Below are positions 1 through 13,600 of a DNA stretch of 64,000 bases, piece by piece. The stretch is from assembly GCA_914767715.1 (NCBI GenBank), contig OU612074.1, forward strand, positions 19,950,062 to 20,014,061, in the 5' to 3' direction. Origin of the DNA: Membranipora membranacea (Eukaryota > Bryozoa > Gymnolaemata > Cheilostomatida > Membraniporidae). The notes beneath the pieces were generated by a model, which worked only from the letters and a program-made list of their open reading frames with translations, ran no database searches and had not been told where the DNA came from. How positions within the stretch are numbered: the stretch's first letter is position 1; every line of letters starts with the position of its first letter. The position numbers and the translations under genes are program-made.

Positions 1-91
1 TCCAAATTCGAGCCCCTTCAACAATTGCATCGGAATGCAGTTCAAACTATAGTTGCAGAGTCTACATTAGAAAGAAATTGGTATTTCTCAC

Positions 92-3000
92 ATTTGCGAT
101 CCCAGTCTCAAATTCTATCAGATCGTCCACATCTTGATGTACCGTTGATTCAGAGCCATTAAGATAGAGGGCAATGTCTGTGATGTATGTCCTGTATGCG
201 TCAACTATATATGAATACTTATCCTGAAGATAATAGTCTCTGTATGCTAAACCAAGTCTTGCATGGTCCATCTGCAAAACGATTATTGTGAATTAGAAAC
301 ATTCTGCCACCACATATGACAAGCTAGTGATGCTGCACATAAACAGTATGTTTTGCAGTTCAAAGCTTAAGAGTGTAAACGATTTTGCTCGTACCACTAA
401 TATACTGACAGATCCATTTTTCTTCCATGGCCCTACGAGAAGCGTAATGAGTGTTGAATATCCCAGCAAGTTCTGCTTCACCAAAGCATCCATAATTTCA
501 AAGGAGCTGTCATTCCAAGAAGAATCAATCATTGGCCAGCTGCCAAATTCCTTGTAGAAATTAAACAATGGTGTCAAACCCCGAGCCTCCTTTGCCTCTA
601 AAAAACAAATATAATGTTCAATACAATATTCAAAGTTCCTGATTCCTCTCGGAAGATGACTGTCAGAAGCATCATCTCCTCAGAACTCAGAATGTTAACT
701 AATTATTGACTACTCCTGACGATATTCGACCCGTTCATATTCACATATATGCATCTTCAGCCAGTTGATTAAGTTTCTGAATTTTGCAAATGGACTTGTG
801 AATATGTCTTTTTGGTTTCTGTTTTGAAGTTTTTAGGCCTGATGGCTGGAAATCTACGAAGGAATGTGCTTCATATTGGCGGCTCAACCTACTGAAATAT
901 ACAAAGTTTTACTTGGGATAATCGGTACAGTCTGTTGGTCTTACCATTATTCATGCAGGCCTTGTAATGATTCTTCGCCGCCACCACAGCTCTTGGATCA
1001 GTTGGTTTATTTGGCTCTTCGAGTAGGGCTGAAAAAAACATCGGGGTATCCTCATGCTTGTAATTAGATTCCTAAAGCATATTACAGGACAAAATGGTCT
1101 CAGTGATAATGCATGACAACCTGTGGCACAAAATGGTGGCCTTTGATAAATAAGATTTTACCCTTATTTTGTTCCTTAATTATGCAGTTCGATTCATATC
1201 CAACATTAATAACGGATACAGTTCTATTCAACATACTGGGGTACTGGGGTTTTAATGTTTGGGAAGCATTATTAATTATTATAAAACAAAACATTATATT
1301 TTTATGAGATTGACTTTTCCCAATTTACTACACACAAAGTTTCCTCCCAATACATGACATAAGCTCAAACATTGTTAATCATAATAATATGTCTGATCTC
1401 ATCCACCAACCAAATGACCACAAACACAGAGAGATTTTATTTTGCCACCCAAGTATTGAGTTTTCATCCCCAACCAGAGAAGACTGGCAAAACTCAACTG
1501 TTCCGCTTCAAGACTTTGATACTTGTGTCTACACTGATGGCTCAACTCATGACATTGGTGTGCGAACTGGTATATTCATCCAACAAACACAAGAAGAATC
1601 AGATGGCCAAGCTTGTACTGATGAGGAAATCACAATTCCACTAACTCAAAATGCAACAATATCTCAAGCAGGAAATTACTGGAATTTCAATAGCTGCCAT
1701 GGTTCTCGAATGTTCCAGGAATAGATAACTAGCTATAATCACAGACAGTCTCTCTTCACTCCAGTTCCTTAAAAACCAAACAGGAATGCATACACGACTT
1801 AAATACCCTTGTGAAGAGTAACTCCATCACTCTTATCTGGGTTTCTGCCCACTCCAGGACCGATGGTAATGAGCGTGCTGATGAGCTTGCCAACCTCAGA
1901 GGTGCGCTTGATACCCTCGATCCTGAACCCTCACCCCCTATTGCTCAAACAGTCATCAAACAAAAGATCAAAGAACAAACTATCAGCTCTTTTGAAGATT
2001 AGTGGTTCAACTCAAAGAAATATACAAAAACATAAACCATTACTAGAAATATCAAGGGACAAATATCGAAACCCCTGTTGCAACTCAGAAGGCCACTTCT
2101 GTCATATGTTGTAAACACATCACAGGTCATGGTCCATTCAGAGAACACTTAAACCGAATGAACATCGCTGACAAGTCATCCTGTCCTAAATGCGGTGCGA
2201 TATCGGATTCAAATATTCACTTTAATTTTAACTGCCCAAATTACTCAAAAATCAGAGAGAAAACACTCAAAATAGATTTATATCAAAACCTTAAAACACA
2301 ACTTTGCATTAAGGTGGTGGATATGGCTGACTTTATAAAATTGTCTGACAGATTTACTACCAATTTATGCTAAACCAAATTTGTCCGGGACCTCTGAATA
2401 TGATGGGTGCCATATATCGCCTGTATTCTGACTGATTGATTCCATTCTATCTCAGCCCCCTCATAAGACAAGACAAGACAACATGACATAACCTGACGAA
2501 AGCAATCATTGTGGGGGATTCCATTGAGTCTCAAAAATATGGCTAATAACTTATAAGACCGGCAGGCGAACACGAGTTTCCTTGTCAACAAATATGCCTG
2601 TTTGTCGAACAGCGAAATTGATGAGATCATTTTTCTAGTATGTAATTATGTATGTAAGTAAGTATGGTAAATTTTAGAGTTTTATTTTAATTACTGAATG
2701 AATAACCTTGTTAATTTTTATTTTTGCATTTTATTAGAACAATTTTTTTCTAGTGGAATTCTCTCCGGTGCATCATCTCATAATGATTTTAGGAGGAAAT
2801 AAGAAAACATACATACATACATACATATATATATATATTGAGCCATAATGGACAATTTTGATATTCAAAATTATAATATCGGCAATAATAATATTATTTA
2901 CTGAGAAATATGGTCAGATGAAGGAAATATCAATTCCCTCAAAACCTGCTTACACAACATCACTTGACAATGGTAAGAAAAGTATGTTTTTTATTTCTAA

Positions 3001-5733
3001 TTGGTCAAAACTGCATATAAATAAGATCTATTCTGAATCATATTGACCAATTGCATGCAATGCACTGCATGTGTGTGGCCTGTAAGTGTTTTAAACTCAA
3101 CTTTGATCATTCTTAAAATGCAACATTGCCAACCAAAACAAAACAAACCAAAGTAATAACAGTGAATTGTGTAGGATATTACCTTTGAGTTGGATGTTTA
3201 TATCACTCAATAACTTATAGGCGGGATGGTGTAATTGCGTGCCTTCTGGTAATGGATTTTTCTTTATCCATCCACCACATGCATATGTGTAGAAATCTTC
3301 ACATGGATCAGCTGATGCATTCATAGCCTCAATTAAATACATTGCTTCAACATAAGAGTAATATCTGCTATCAAGTAGTGGAATTTCTTACTAAGATAAC
3401 AAAAAACCAATCTTACAATCTGTGTCCAATAACCAGCGGTGCCGGTGATTTGTCAGTCTCTTACAGACAATGGTGATTTGAAAGAAAAATTTGGCTTCAG
3501 TCATGCTCAGTGATTTAAATGCACTCACTTTTTGTTCATTATCTCCTCATGATTCTGATTACCTATATTTTACTAGCTATGTGCTTTGTTCATCTTTGGC
3601 CACAGTATTATCGCATATCATATCAGCATATCACGCAATAAGTCATAAAAAATCTGGTTTCTTCCAATACTTTTGAGTTCCGTCAAGTTTACCAGATTTT
3701 TATCATCACTAAGGCAATTTTCCATATATAGAGAAATAATAACCGTTTGGTTGCACGGTGTAAAGATAAAGCACAGTGAAATTAATGGGATAAATGTAAA
3801 ATGTATATGTTCTGAATAGCCACTGAACATGGATTTCCCTAGGGCATTACTCACATTGGGATTCCCCAACTTGGGATTTCCCACTTTGGGATATCCCATA
3901 ATACATGTGGGTGCATCATCGTCCTTGAAGAAACTAGAATTGAATAATACTACTATCCTGGCCATACTCACATGCACGCACGCAACCTTTGGTTAAACAA
4001 ATATCACCATCTTCTTGATCTAAAATTGAACATACTTTACCTAATTAACATCAGAAATTAGGTACTATGGGATAATGAGGGAACCGTCTTAAGCTAAGGC
4101 CACCCGAGGCTGTTTTCTCACGTTTCGTATAAATTATTCACGAATAATTTCGTACGAATAGGGATTTCCACGAATTCGTGAAACGTTTGATGTTCACGAT
4201 GCACGAATCTGAATCGTGTAAATTTTCACGAAATTTTATCTGATTGGCTGTCAGATTTGATTGATTTCCTGTCTCGTTTTGATTGATAAGTCAAGACCAT
4301 ATCCATATAAACAACTTTGGTTAAAAAGATAGAATGGTTGATAAACATGTGGGGCTTCTCATTGATTTGGACCTGGAGCAAGAGGGAGAAGGGATACAAT
4401 GACTAATAGGGTATCAAATTGAATAAATATGAGGAGATAGTTGAGCCTAAGCATATCCAGAACCTGAATCACTGGACTGGTTGGTATAACAACAAGAAGA
4501 AACAGCATCTCCTTGGTTTAATTTTTTATTTATCACTGTAGGCCATGGTTTAGATTGGCTGCAGAGGATTACAGTAGGATTACACCCATAAATCATTAGT
4601 ACGAATTTGGGAAATGACAACCATGTGTGGCAGGCTAATATTTGTACGAAATTTAATTTGCAAGAATTAGTGGAAATTTGCATGATCATGTGGCCTCTGC
4701 TTTACACATTATTCAAAATACAATTATAAATTAAAAATAAGTCACATGCAGTGATGGTTTATGAGATTTGAGTTGTCATGTTTGACATTAGCGCCATGAA
4801 GAGCGATGAAGCAAAGAAGAAAGTGAGGAGGCCTTATGACAAGAGAGTACTTACAGAGACTGCCTGGATATGGTTTGATGCTTATTGATGGTAATCTGTA
4901 CACATGTGAACTGATTTCATTAGGTTAGTTCAGAAACCATTGATCCATCAATCAGAAGGCCAGTCATGCAAAGCCATCAAATGTATTGATGCACTGTCGT
5001 GATATGCATAGATACACAACCATTGAAACTATCTATCAGTCAACCATCAATGCACACCATTTGTATGAACTCACCTTCTGGAATGGAGGTTGTTGGCTGA
5101 GGAGTCTGCAATTCTACCTCTGGGCAATCTGCACCACCTTCACTTCCTGATCTATCTCTTGTGCTACTGTCGTTGCGAAACTTAAGGGCTCCTGATGACT
5201 GCGTCATTACGATGACAATGGCAATACTCAATGCTATGACTATAAGAACTCCCACAACCAAGGCAGCAAAGAGTAACTTGGTATTCCTGTTGTATGTAAA
5301 GGGTTGCCCCACAGGGGTGATTCTACAAAACAAAAGGCTCATTTGAGCTTTATGCATATGCTGATCTCCTAAGGTTTCAGAAAAAGAGCTAACTGAACTG
5401 CAGACCACCTTGTAATATATTGGAATTTGTATAAGGTCTTCATAAGCAAAAGAGGATCATCATTAACCTATGACACCATTTACAAAACAGATGTTTATGA
5501 TTTTGAAGGATGTAAATTTGTTGACAGTCTTCCACTATAGCTGCAAACCACATTATGTATCACATAGTATCACTATGAGGCGGAAAAACACCTTTTTTAA
5601 CATTTTGGTTTTCTGAAAGTTCGCAGCTAACAGTAGTTGTTTAAAAGTATCTTCAGACTATCACCTACCTGTTTCGTCTACTGGGTATTAGCCTTAATCC
5701 AGGAGAGCTAGGCGGTGACTTATGTTTCTCCAT
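92..5733 (-). CDS. M13 zinc metallopeptidase (neprilysin/ECE-like), 5' part of gene, truncated by window edge
   Basis: Type II membrane peptidase of the neprilysin/endothelin-converting-enzyme family; known members cleave extracellular peptides. Exons read on the minus strand: 5733-5669 (starts MEKHKSPPSS), 5322-5075, 3386-3183, 1028-945, 597-395, 271-92. All have AG/GT borders and agree in phase. Exon 2 encodes the single membrane segment (LLFAALVVGVLIVIALS) after a short cytoplasmic tail. Exon 3 carries the family N-terminal motif [14 protein letters not shown], exon 4 LLEEPNKP...KNHYKACMN, exon 5 [15 protein letters not shown]. The catalytic half lies beyond the left edge. Exons 2, 4, 5 and 6 have exactly the same length (248, 84, 203, 180) as in the plus-strand paralogue at 7647. 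The exon 3 acceptor (TAAG at 3387) is the least certain border. Confidence 0.88.
1372..2373 (+). mobile_element. Broken non-LTR retrotransposon fragment: RNase H domain and C-terminal zinc knuckle
   Basis: Two shifted reading frames give an RNase H domain: CVYTDGSTHD (1518-), TQNATISQAG, ITDSLSSLQFL near 1740 in another frame, then WVSAHSRTDGNERADELAN near 1838. A third piece (2158-2373) has a Cys/His cluster CPKCG...HFNFNCPNY as at the C-terminus of I/Jockey-group LINEs with RNase H. Stops and frameshifts separate the pieces, so this is a dead 3' remnant. It lies in intron 3 of the minus-strand M13 gene, in the opposite direction. The clade is inferred from motifs only. Confidence 0.75.
2807..2840. 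repeat. Microsatellite (ACAT)n then (AT)n
   Basis: Four ACAT units run into about six AT units, inside intron 3 of the minus-strand M13 gene, downstream of the LINE remnant. A related GTAA/GTAT-rich stretch lies near 2640-2665. Confidence 0.9.
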
Positions 5734-5935
5734 TATAGTAAAAACAGACAACAATCACTCTACACCACACAAACCTACTGCACTGTTGACTTAATTCGAC
5801 TTCCTAGTTCTCTGTAGTTTGTACTTATCCGAAACCTTTCAGTTTGATTCGATTCTTGATTGTTGCATTCTTGTGTATGATGACATGTTATAACTTACAT
5901 GCCATGAATAGAACAAGTTTTATTATGAAATTTGG
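5734..5935 (-). promoter_or_regulatory. Putative promoter/5' leader of the minus-strand M13 gene, conserved in inverted copy
   Basis: Read on the minus strand, the 200 bp before the ATG align almost continuously with 7445-7646 before the plus-strand ATG. Shared blocks include GTCAACAGTGCAGTAGG, AGAACTAGG and CAAGAATG.AACAATCAA. Homology fades further upstream. Conservation next to the ATG of both copies suggests core promoter and 5' leader, but the first 60 bp of intron 1 are also conserved, so shared ancestry alone could explain it. Confidence 0.55.
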
Positions 5936-7444
5936 CATGAAACTGAACGAAACGATAAATCAATCGGGCGGTTGAAGTACGGACCCATTGATGCCATTTG
6001 CTTGCCAATCAGATGTTTGAACCCTGCCTGTTGAACATAGTGAGGTACAGAAGCAAAAACAGTGTTCTCTCTAGAATCGCTCAAGCCTCAACATATTATA
6101 CACAATGGGATGTATGACGACTACAGAATTCCAAGGAATTGCAAGTTAGCTGGATGATATGGATACCTCAAGGTCTGACGAAAAAACTGATGGAGTTTGT
6201 TATTATGACTCCAGGAAAGAACATGATAGTGGTGTTGAACGCAAACTCCAAGTTAAGAGTATGAAGAAAAGCGTGGAAAGAAGAAAAAAATATGTGAGTT
6301 GAAATCATAATGATATGAATTAATGTGACGTGTATTGAAGCAAGGGAATGGCTGAGATTCAAGTGTGGGTTTCTACGGCAGAGGATTTTAAAGTGTCTCT
6401 GCTTATCTGTAAACACAGCAATGATGGGCCAAGTCAATAAGAAATGTAAAACATCTCTGGTTAAAGGCAATTAACGCTCACTCAAATGGTATGGGTTCAA
6501 CATTTTTTTTCAAAATTAAGTATCTGTGAAGAGATTTGTGCTATTTATTAAAGATACGATTTATTTGACACTCACATAAAGCATTAACATAGTTAAGAGA
6601 AAAAGAGAGATATTACACACGAGAGTGCTGGGGGCTGAAACAATGAACCTTGAAAACTCTCCCACTGGAACTCAAACCCATGAATCCTGCGGCATCCTTG
6701 CCTGGCAGTGAATAGCAACCAAGCTATAATTGTTTTGCAATTTATTTCTCAGATTTATGCACTCTTGTGAAACAAGCTCATTCGATTCCATCATTCACAC
6801 CCTGTTCAAACAACGTATATTTTTAAGGTCGTCGGATATTATATTGCTCATTGCTCTGATGCCTGGTAGTTCTTAGATGTCTTTCAAGCATATCTGCATG
6901 TATTTCTATGATGTCACAGGTCTTTCTATGAGTCATTCAGAACAAAAATACTTTGATGTTAGGCATATTATAGGAGTAGAGGTCAATCGCTTGAACAATG
7001 TTGGCTGAACATCTTTTTAAAGAAAGTTTTCAATTCCATCTTAGTTACTGACTACGCTTCATTTGTCATGAGAAAATGGTTGATGTCAATAAAGTTCTAG
7101 TCATCGAAGAGAAAGAAGATTTGTATAATGGATATTACATGACATTTTTCAACCTAGTTTTCTGCCTTCCTTTCAATTTGATTAACATAGTAATTAGGTT
7201 GGAGTTTTGAGACATTTCAATGAAAGACATTCAAAGAATGCATAATTTTATAGAGTATCTTCCATCTGATGGTGAAGAATTTGACTTCCTTGTGACTCTT
7301 CATCGGCATTATTGTGTTTAATAAGCCGTAAGTTTTGTCAGCCCCTTTTAATTTTTGAAAGATTGCAATGGCTCAATAAAAATTAATAAAGCCACCTATT
7401 TATTACATACATCATGATAGATGACAAACTGTGTGTGATTTGAC
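5936..7444. other. Spacer between the two head-to-head M13 genes
   Basis: No coding exon, RNA gene or clear repeat recognised. Together with its flanking conserved blocks it is the 1.9-kb interval separating two divergent start codons, so it must hold the upstream control sequence of both genes. The short open frame at 6168-6470 has no recognisable similarity and I regard it as chance. Confidence 0.5.
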
Positions 7445-7646
7445 ATGTTCAAATTTTCATTCTAGTCATATTGTTAGGTAAGTTTATCACAGCGCATGAA
7501 ATACAAGAATGTAACAATCAAATATCAAATCAACTGAAACTAAAGGATTCTAGTAAACTACACAGAACTAGGGAGTCAATTAAATGTCAACAGTGCAGTA
7601 GGCTGGTGCTGTGTGGAGTGATTGTCGCCCGTTTTTTTTTTCTATA
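7445..7646 (+). promoter_or_regulatory. Putative promoter/5' leader of the plus-strand M13 gene
   Basis: Mirror image of 5734-5935. It ends in a T-rich stretch (7632-7641) directly before the ATG at 7647. No canonical TATA box at a fixed distance was identified. Confidence 0.55.
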
Positions 7647-10600
7647 ATGGAGAAGAAACCTAAGAGACCTACAAGCTCTACTGGATTAAGGCTAATACCC
7701 AGTAGACGCATCCGGTAGGTGATAGTCTGAAGTTACTTTTAAACAACTACTTTTGGCTGTAAACTTTCAGAAAACCTCAATAAATAACTAGCCAAATATC
7801 AATACTTAGCCAAATCATTGTTTCTGATCTGATTGGCTGTCTGATTTCATATATAGCCGATTCGAGGTCACTCTCAGTCCCCAAAGATGAGTATAATAGT
7901 AAAATTGAACTGAACTACTTTCAATTTCACAATAAAGATGGAGTGCATTTCAGATCCAGCATTAATTGTGGACACTTGGTAGTCTATCTTCAGAGATTTA
8001 CTTGTGCGGGGAGTAATAATATGGACCAACATTTTTTTTATAAGAATTACTTTTAGCAATTTGCTATGCTCAAAATCAGACTTGCCAAACTAAAAACTCA
8101 AGGGTGCCTTAAATGACCAGAAACTGCCCCAAAATTTTTTGCACTACGCGCAAAAAGTGCCTTTTATCACAGAATGCAGACCTTGGTAGCGTAGGAATGC
8201 GGATTACTCAACACTTGTCTTTTTCCCTATGCGTGTAAGGTGCAATCTGCTAATAATAAATGAGGAGTTGCATCTCTTATGTAATGGCTACAAGTAGGTA
8301 GTGCCATCTATATCCTGCAAGGTAGCCAACTGTTCAGCTACATCCTCCAGTGTAACAATAGAAGCTTACAGGACCTTACTGAGCTATGAGCAAGCGCATT
8401 CAAGCCTCTATCTTTGTAGAAACAACCCTGTGGAGAAACCCTCTGCATATGGCAAGGGTACAAAGTTACTCTTTAGTGCCTTGGTTGTTGGGATCCTCAT
8501 AGTTATAGCTTTAGCGATCATCATTGTCGTCGTCATGATCCAGAGTTCAGGATTGATGAACTTCCCCAAACCCGGTGGCACGAGACACAGACCAAGAACA
8601 GCTGGTGGTGCAGATTGCCCTGAGGCAGGTGTTCAGACAACGCGGCCAACCACTGCTGCTCCAGAGAGTGAGTACAAACGTTTTTAAAAGTTCTATGGCT
8701 GTGAATCAATACATCTAATTACATTGCATCAATGGCCTCCTGATCAATGGAATGATGGTCTCTGATTTTAGAATTTTTTGTGCTGAGTGACATCATCATG
8801 AAAGGAATGAGAGTTACCTTCCCTTAAGGAGGCTCTCTTTCCACCATCAGTAATTCATGTCAAGTAGAGCATTGAGTTATTTTACAAAGCAAATCTGACA
8901 CAACTTTAGCTTAAGTGACTGCCTGACTATAACATGCATTGGTCTTTGGGTTGTCTTTAAAATGAATTATATACCCCAGTAGTCTCTGCTAATTTATTTA
9001 AAATCATTCGGCTTGTCTATATTCTTGCTGCCTTTCACCTTCATAGCTTTAACTATTGTGTCAAACATGCAAATTCAGATCACAAAAAAATCAGTTTGAT
9101 ATATTATTTTAATAATTCAATGTATTTACTCTCATTTCAAATATATGACATAAGGATTACTCTGTGTACTTTGAGTTCTAACATATCCCATAGTTGTTTG
9201 TTTCAGTGATTTAAAAAAAAGTTATATATCCTTGGTTCTCTCCAAATTCAAAGTTAATTTGTATTCATCGCAACTCTTTAGTTACAAAATTAATTTTTTG
9301 TCATTAGCATAGATAATCGAGTGAAGAGTTTTAGTTGCATTGGTTAATTTATTTATATATTCTATTATATACAGGTTTGGACTTGGGATTTATACTTGTG
9401 GAACAACAATGTTTATATTAACAATTGTGACTCGGAAAACATGTTAATATTATATGCCCAAGTCAATTACTTTGAAAAATCTCTAAACTCACAATATTTT
9501 TTAACATGCTTTGTTTATCGCCCACCTAGTGCACTGATTTATTGGAACCATATCTTCACTTTATTTCAGGGGTTTTTCATGTTGATCTCAGTCAGATCAG
9601 CACACTGGCCTGGTGGGTTAGAAATGTCATTAATCCACTTGGACTTACACAAGTAATAAAAGATTTTACAAGAATTGCAGAAAATTCTTTATCTATCATC
9701 GATCACATAAACACAAACCAACCATTTAATGTTTCGTTCTAGCTTAGTTCTGAAGTACTCCTTAAGTGATCATATTTGGTGATGGCACTACAAAAAAGGG
9801 TGTAGTAAAATCAGAGAAAAGAATTAAGATAGATTTCAACGATAATAGCAAACTTATCGATGAAAACATACACCTATATTCATTCCTATGTGGATTATTG
9901 ATGAAGTGCTCAATCATATGACACTGAGAGACCAGTATAAATCTCAAAACTTATGGGATTTTTATAAAACTGAAAGAAACTTCGTCACTAACATGATAAA
10001 AAGGAAAAAGAAAAAGTATATGGCAATACTGGTCGAAAATTCCAAATCATTTTTGAATGTGCTAGAAATCAAAAACAAAACTAAAACGTACGTGGACAAT
10101 ATTGCTGATATTTCTAGCAGTAGTTTGGATGAGCACTTTACTTCTGTCGCTGCAAAGGTATCAAAAGATTTTCTTTAATTTCTGATTTTTCCAGAACTTT
10201 ACAAATTACCACCACAAAGGTTTGAAACAATTTCCAAAATTGACTACAGTCACATTACATAAGCTACTGAAATTAAAATCAATACCCATGAACACAAACA
10301 CAAACACTGGTCCTGACCACATTTCTGTTAGGATGTTGAACAAAACATTTCCCTACGTAGGTCAAGTGCTCACAGATATTTTCAATATTTCGTTTCAGAG
10401 CAAAAAGATGATATTTGTTTAACCAAAGACTGTGTGAGGGCATGTGAGTATGACCAAGATGGTTGCATCATTTAATTCATTAGCCTCAAAGCAACAACCA
10501 TACTGCTGCCCATTATCCAGGATGAAGCAAGTCATATGACATCTTGATTTATACAAACATTGTTTTGGCGACTATTCACTGGACAAGGACCTAATTGATT

Positions 10601-13600
10601 CCATGTGAGACTGTCAGCTTTTGTTTGTGGTCATGTTTAACTCAATATTTTTTCACCTTGTTGTACATCTTGGCAACCCTTGAACGGTTGGGGCTCCCGG
10701 CGTATTTTACTGAAGATTGAAGATTGAGTGTTTTAAAATTGAAGAAAAGATTTAAATGAAAAATCAATAGAAGATTTCCCCATTTCAAGTAGACTGGAGA
10801 CTGGATTCAGTCAAACAGCTTGGAGTTATCTACTCAGGTTGGGTTTGTTGGTTTGAACAGACAACTCCACACAACAACAAACCAAATCCAAATTTTACTG
10901 ATTTTTTATCACAGGATCCTGAGTTCGAGCCCACCTCGTGCATTGTTTGCCTAGAAAAAAATAATAACCTTCATTAACTAATAAACTTGTTGGCTCAGTT
11001 TTCACAGGCATTTTAGTACAGTAGTTTTATGTCGAGTCCAGTTGTTTTTGAAGAATTTATTCTGAAGATTAGAGTTTTAAAATTGAAGATGGCTCTATTT
11101 TCTCTGAAGAAATTGAAGACAGCATTGTGTGCAGGGAGCCCCACGGTTCATTCTAGTTAAACTATATCAAACAATTCCATTAAGCTTGAGTGAGCCATCA
11201 TAGATAATATGATCATGGTATTGATAATGGATAAGCCAATGTAAAATGTTATGTTGTCAATTATAATACATGAAGTAAATTCCACTAGATAAAAATTGGA
11301 AACAGCTTTTGCGAAGGTACAAGCAGTCCCAAGTTTGTCTGTACTATTTAATCACAGGCTCAAAAATGCCTAAAGCAATTGGCAATGAACAAAGAAGAGT
11401 ATTATGTGATACATTGACAGGCATATTATCGGACACAGGATGCAAAATAAGCTTTACAAATCCAGAAAATCTGCTGTGTGTCCGTTAGTGATACCAGGTA
11501 TTATTCTGTTGCAGCTTTGAATTTAATTGAGGCTATGAATACCTCAGTTGATCCGTGTGAAGATTTCTACACATTTGCATGTGGTGGGTGGATAAAAAAT
11601 AATCCGATACCAGATGGCGAGGATGTACATATTCCTGCCTTCAAAATGTTATCTGAACTGAAATTTCAACTCAAAGGTAAATATCATGCCGCACGATTTC
11701 ATAATCAAACAAGGCTTATGGAACCAGATTTGATCTGGAGATGAGACGGGTCCTCACAACATCCATGGGAAGAGATGTTTTTCATGCAGGATGTTTGTCA
11801 TGTGACTGGCCTTTCATTTTGATCTCAGACCAAAATATAACATAAGACGTTTCATTTTATTTTTCTCGAGCCCAATAGATGAAGGTAAAGCAACAACATA
11901 ATCTAAGGCCTCCAAAGGACAAATACAGGATTTACAAAGGATTGGCACTCCTTTAGATAGCTCTGATTACTTGGCCACATTGTGGCATTGCATTCATCAC
12001 ACTTTTGTTATAACGGTGTATAAAAAATGTGGTAAATCATTCTTATAGACAGTTTTCTGAGCCCTTATTTATGCCTCAATTCGAAGTTGCCCTCTCTCTA
12101 GTTTGGTACTTTTAACCCAAGCCGCATGGGAAAAACCTGCTGAAAGAGGTTTATCTTGAAAACCGCTTATGTGAGGATAAAAATGATTTTCGGTTCAGAG
12201 CCTGCACCATTGAAAACTCTGTGAGACAGGGTTTCCAAATCATTGGAGGCTTGAATGTTGATATATCTTAATTTTAGTGACGAAACTCCTGAAAAATTCT
12301 GCCAAATTGACCGCAAAACAGGTAGAAAATGCTATAATTGACTATCTAAACACTAAAATTATTTCCCAAACTATGTCTATATGAGTTTTCAATGTTGCAG
12401 ATTCTGAATCAAAAATAATTTTTATCCTATTATAAGCGGTTTTCAAGATAACCCTCTTTTCAGTACATTGTTCCTATGCGGCGTTGTTTAAAAGTACCAA
12501 ACTGGAGTGAGGCCAACTCCGAATTGAGGCCTAAATACGAGCTCAGAAAACTGTCTATTTCCAGTCCTACTTGAAGAACCAAATAAACCAACAGATCCAA
12601 GAGCAGTAATGGGGGTAAAGAATCATTACAAGGCCTGCATGGATGATGGTGAGATAAACAGATTTTCACAAATAAAATTTGTAAATTTCCGAGCTTGATT
12701 TGTTGGTATTGACTAGATTCTCAGTCATCGAGCTTACAACCTCAGCTGAGGAATCAAAATAATACATAAATAAATTGCTGTCATCGTGGCCAAGCAAACC
12801 GCATGTTGCACAGTTACCATATATGCTCAGAAACTCACTCGACTGGCAGGTTCAAGCAGAGTTTGAGCTCACAGTGATGGTGTAAGAAGTCCTGTTCAAT
12901 AAATTGACAATCGGAATACTCTAAATACATGGCACTGACAGCAATATTTGATGCTTTTGTCAGCCATTGGGGAGTTTGCAAACAAAAAAACATTGTATTA
13001 AAACACTTTATTTTCATGTTTAGAGGCAAAGGAAGCTCGTGGTTTGACGCCATTGTTTAACTTCTACAAGGAATTTGGCAGCTGGCCAATGATTGATTCT
13101 TCTTGGAACGAAAATTCCTTTGACATTGTGGATGCTATGATAAAGCAGGATTTAAATGGACATTCATCACTCATCTCATTCTTTGTACACGCAGACCTTG
13201 TGAATATATCTTTCAATATATTGATGGTATGTACAAAACTATTAAAAGTCATATTTGAGCCCAAAACCGCGGAAGAAACTATGTCTGCGCACAACACAAT
13301 CATCACTTAGTTGTTACATGTGGCTGCAAAAAGTCAAATAAATCATTTTGCAGGTTGACCAGCCAAAACTTGGTTTAGCCTACAGGGATTACTATCTTCA
13401 GGATAAGTTTGCATATTTGTTGGAGGGTTACAAGGCATTCATCACAGAAACCGCTCTCTATCTTAATGGCTCAGAATCAACTGTACATCAAGATGTGAAA
13501 GATCTAATAGAGTTTGAGACCGCAATCGCAAATGTGAGAGATAAAATATTCGTTTTTTAATAATAGCTTCACCTGCATACATTGTAGATGAACCAAATTA

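Noticed and set aside
4081-4700. CACGAATTCGTG-rich stretch with short palindromes and weak GGCCAC...GTGGCC end symmetry
   Set aside because: Inverted similarity between the ends is too short and broken to call an element; left as unexplained intron sequence of the minus-strand M13 gene.
6168-6470. 100-codon minus-strand frame in the M13 spacer
   Set aside because: Low-complexity hydrophobic translation with no similarity I recognise and no conservation on the mirrored side.
12835-13053. Minus-strand open frame with [17 protein letters not shown], vaguely like the M13 KAxxxYxxC region
   Set aside because: The true M13 exon with this motif is on the plus strand at 12565-12648 (YKACMD) and has an exact-length counterpart at 945-1028. 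The minus-strand frame is chance.
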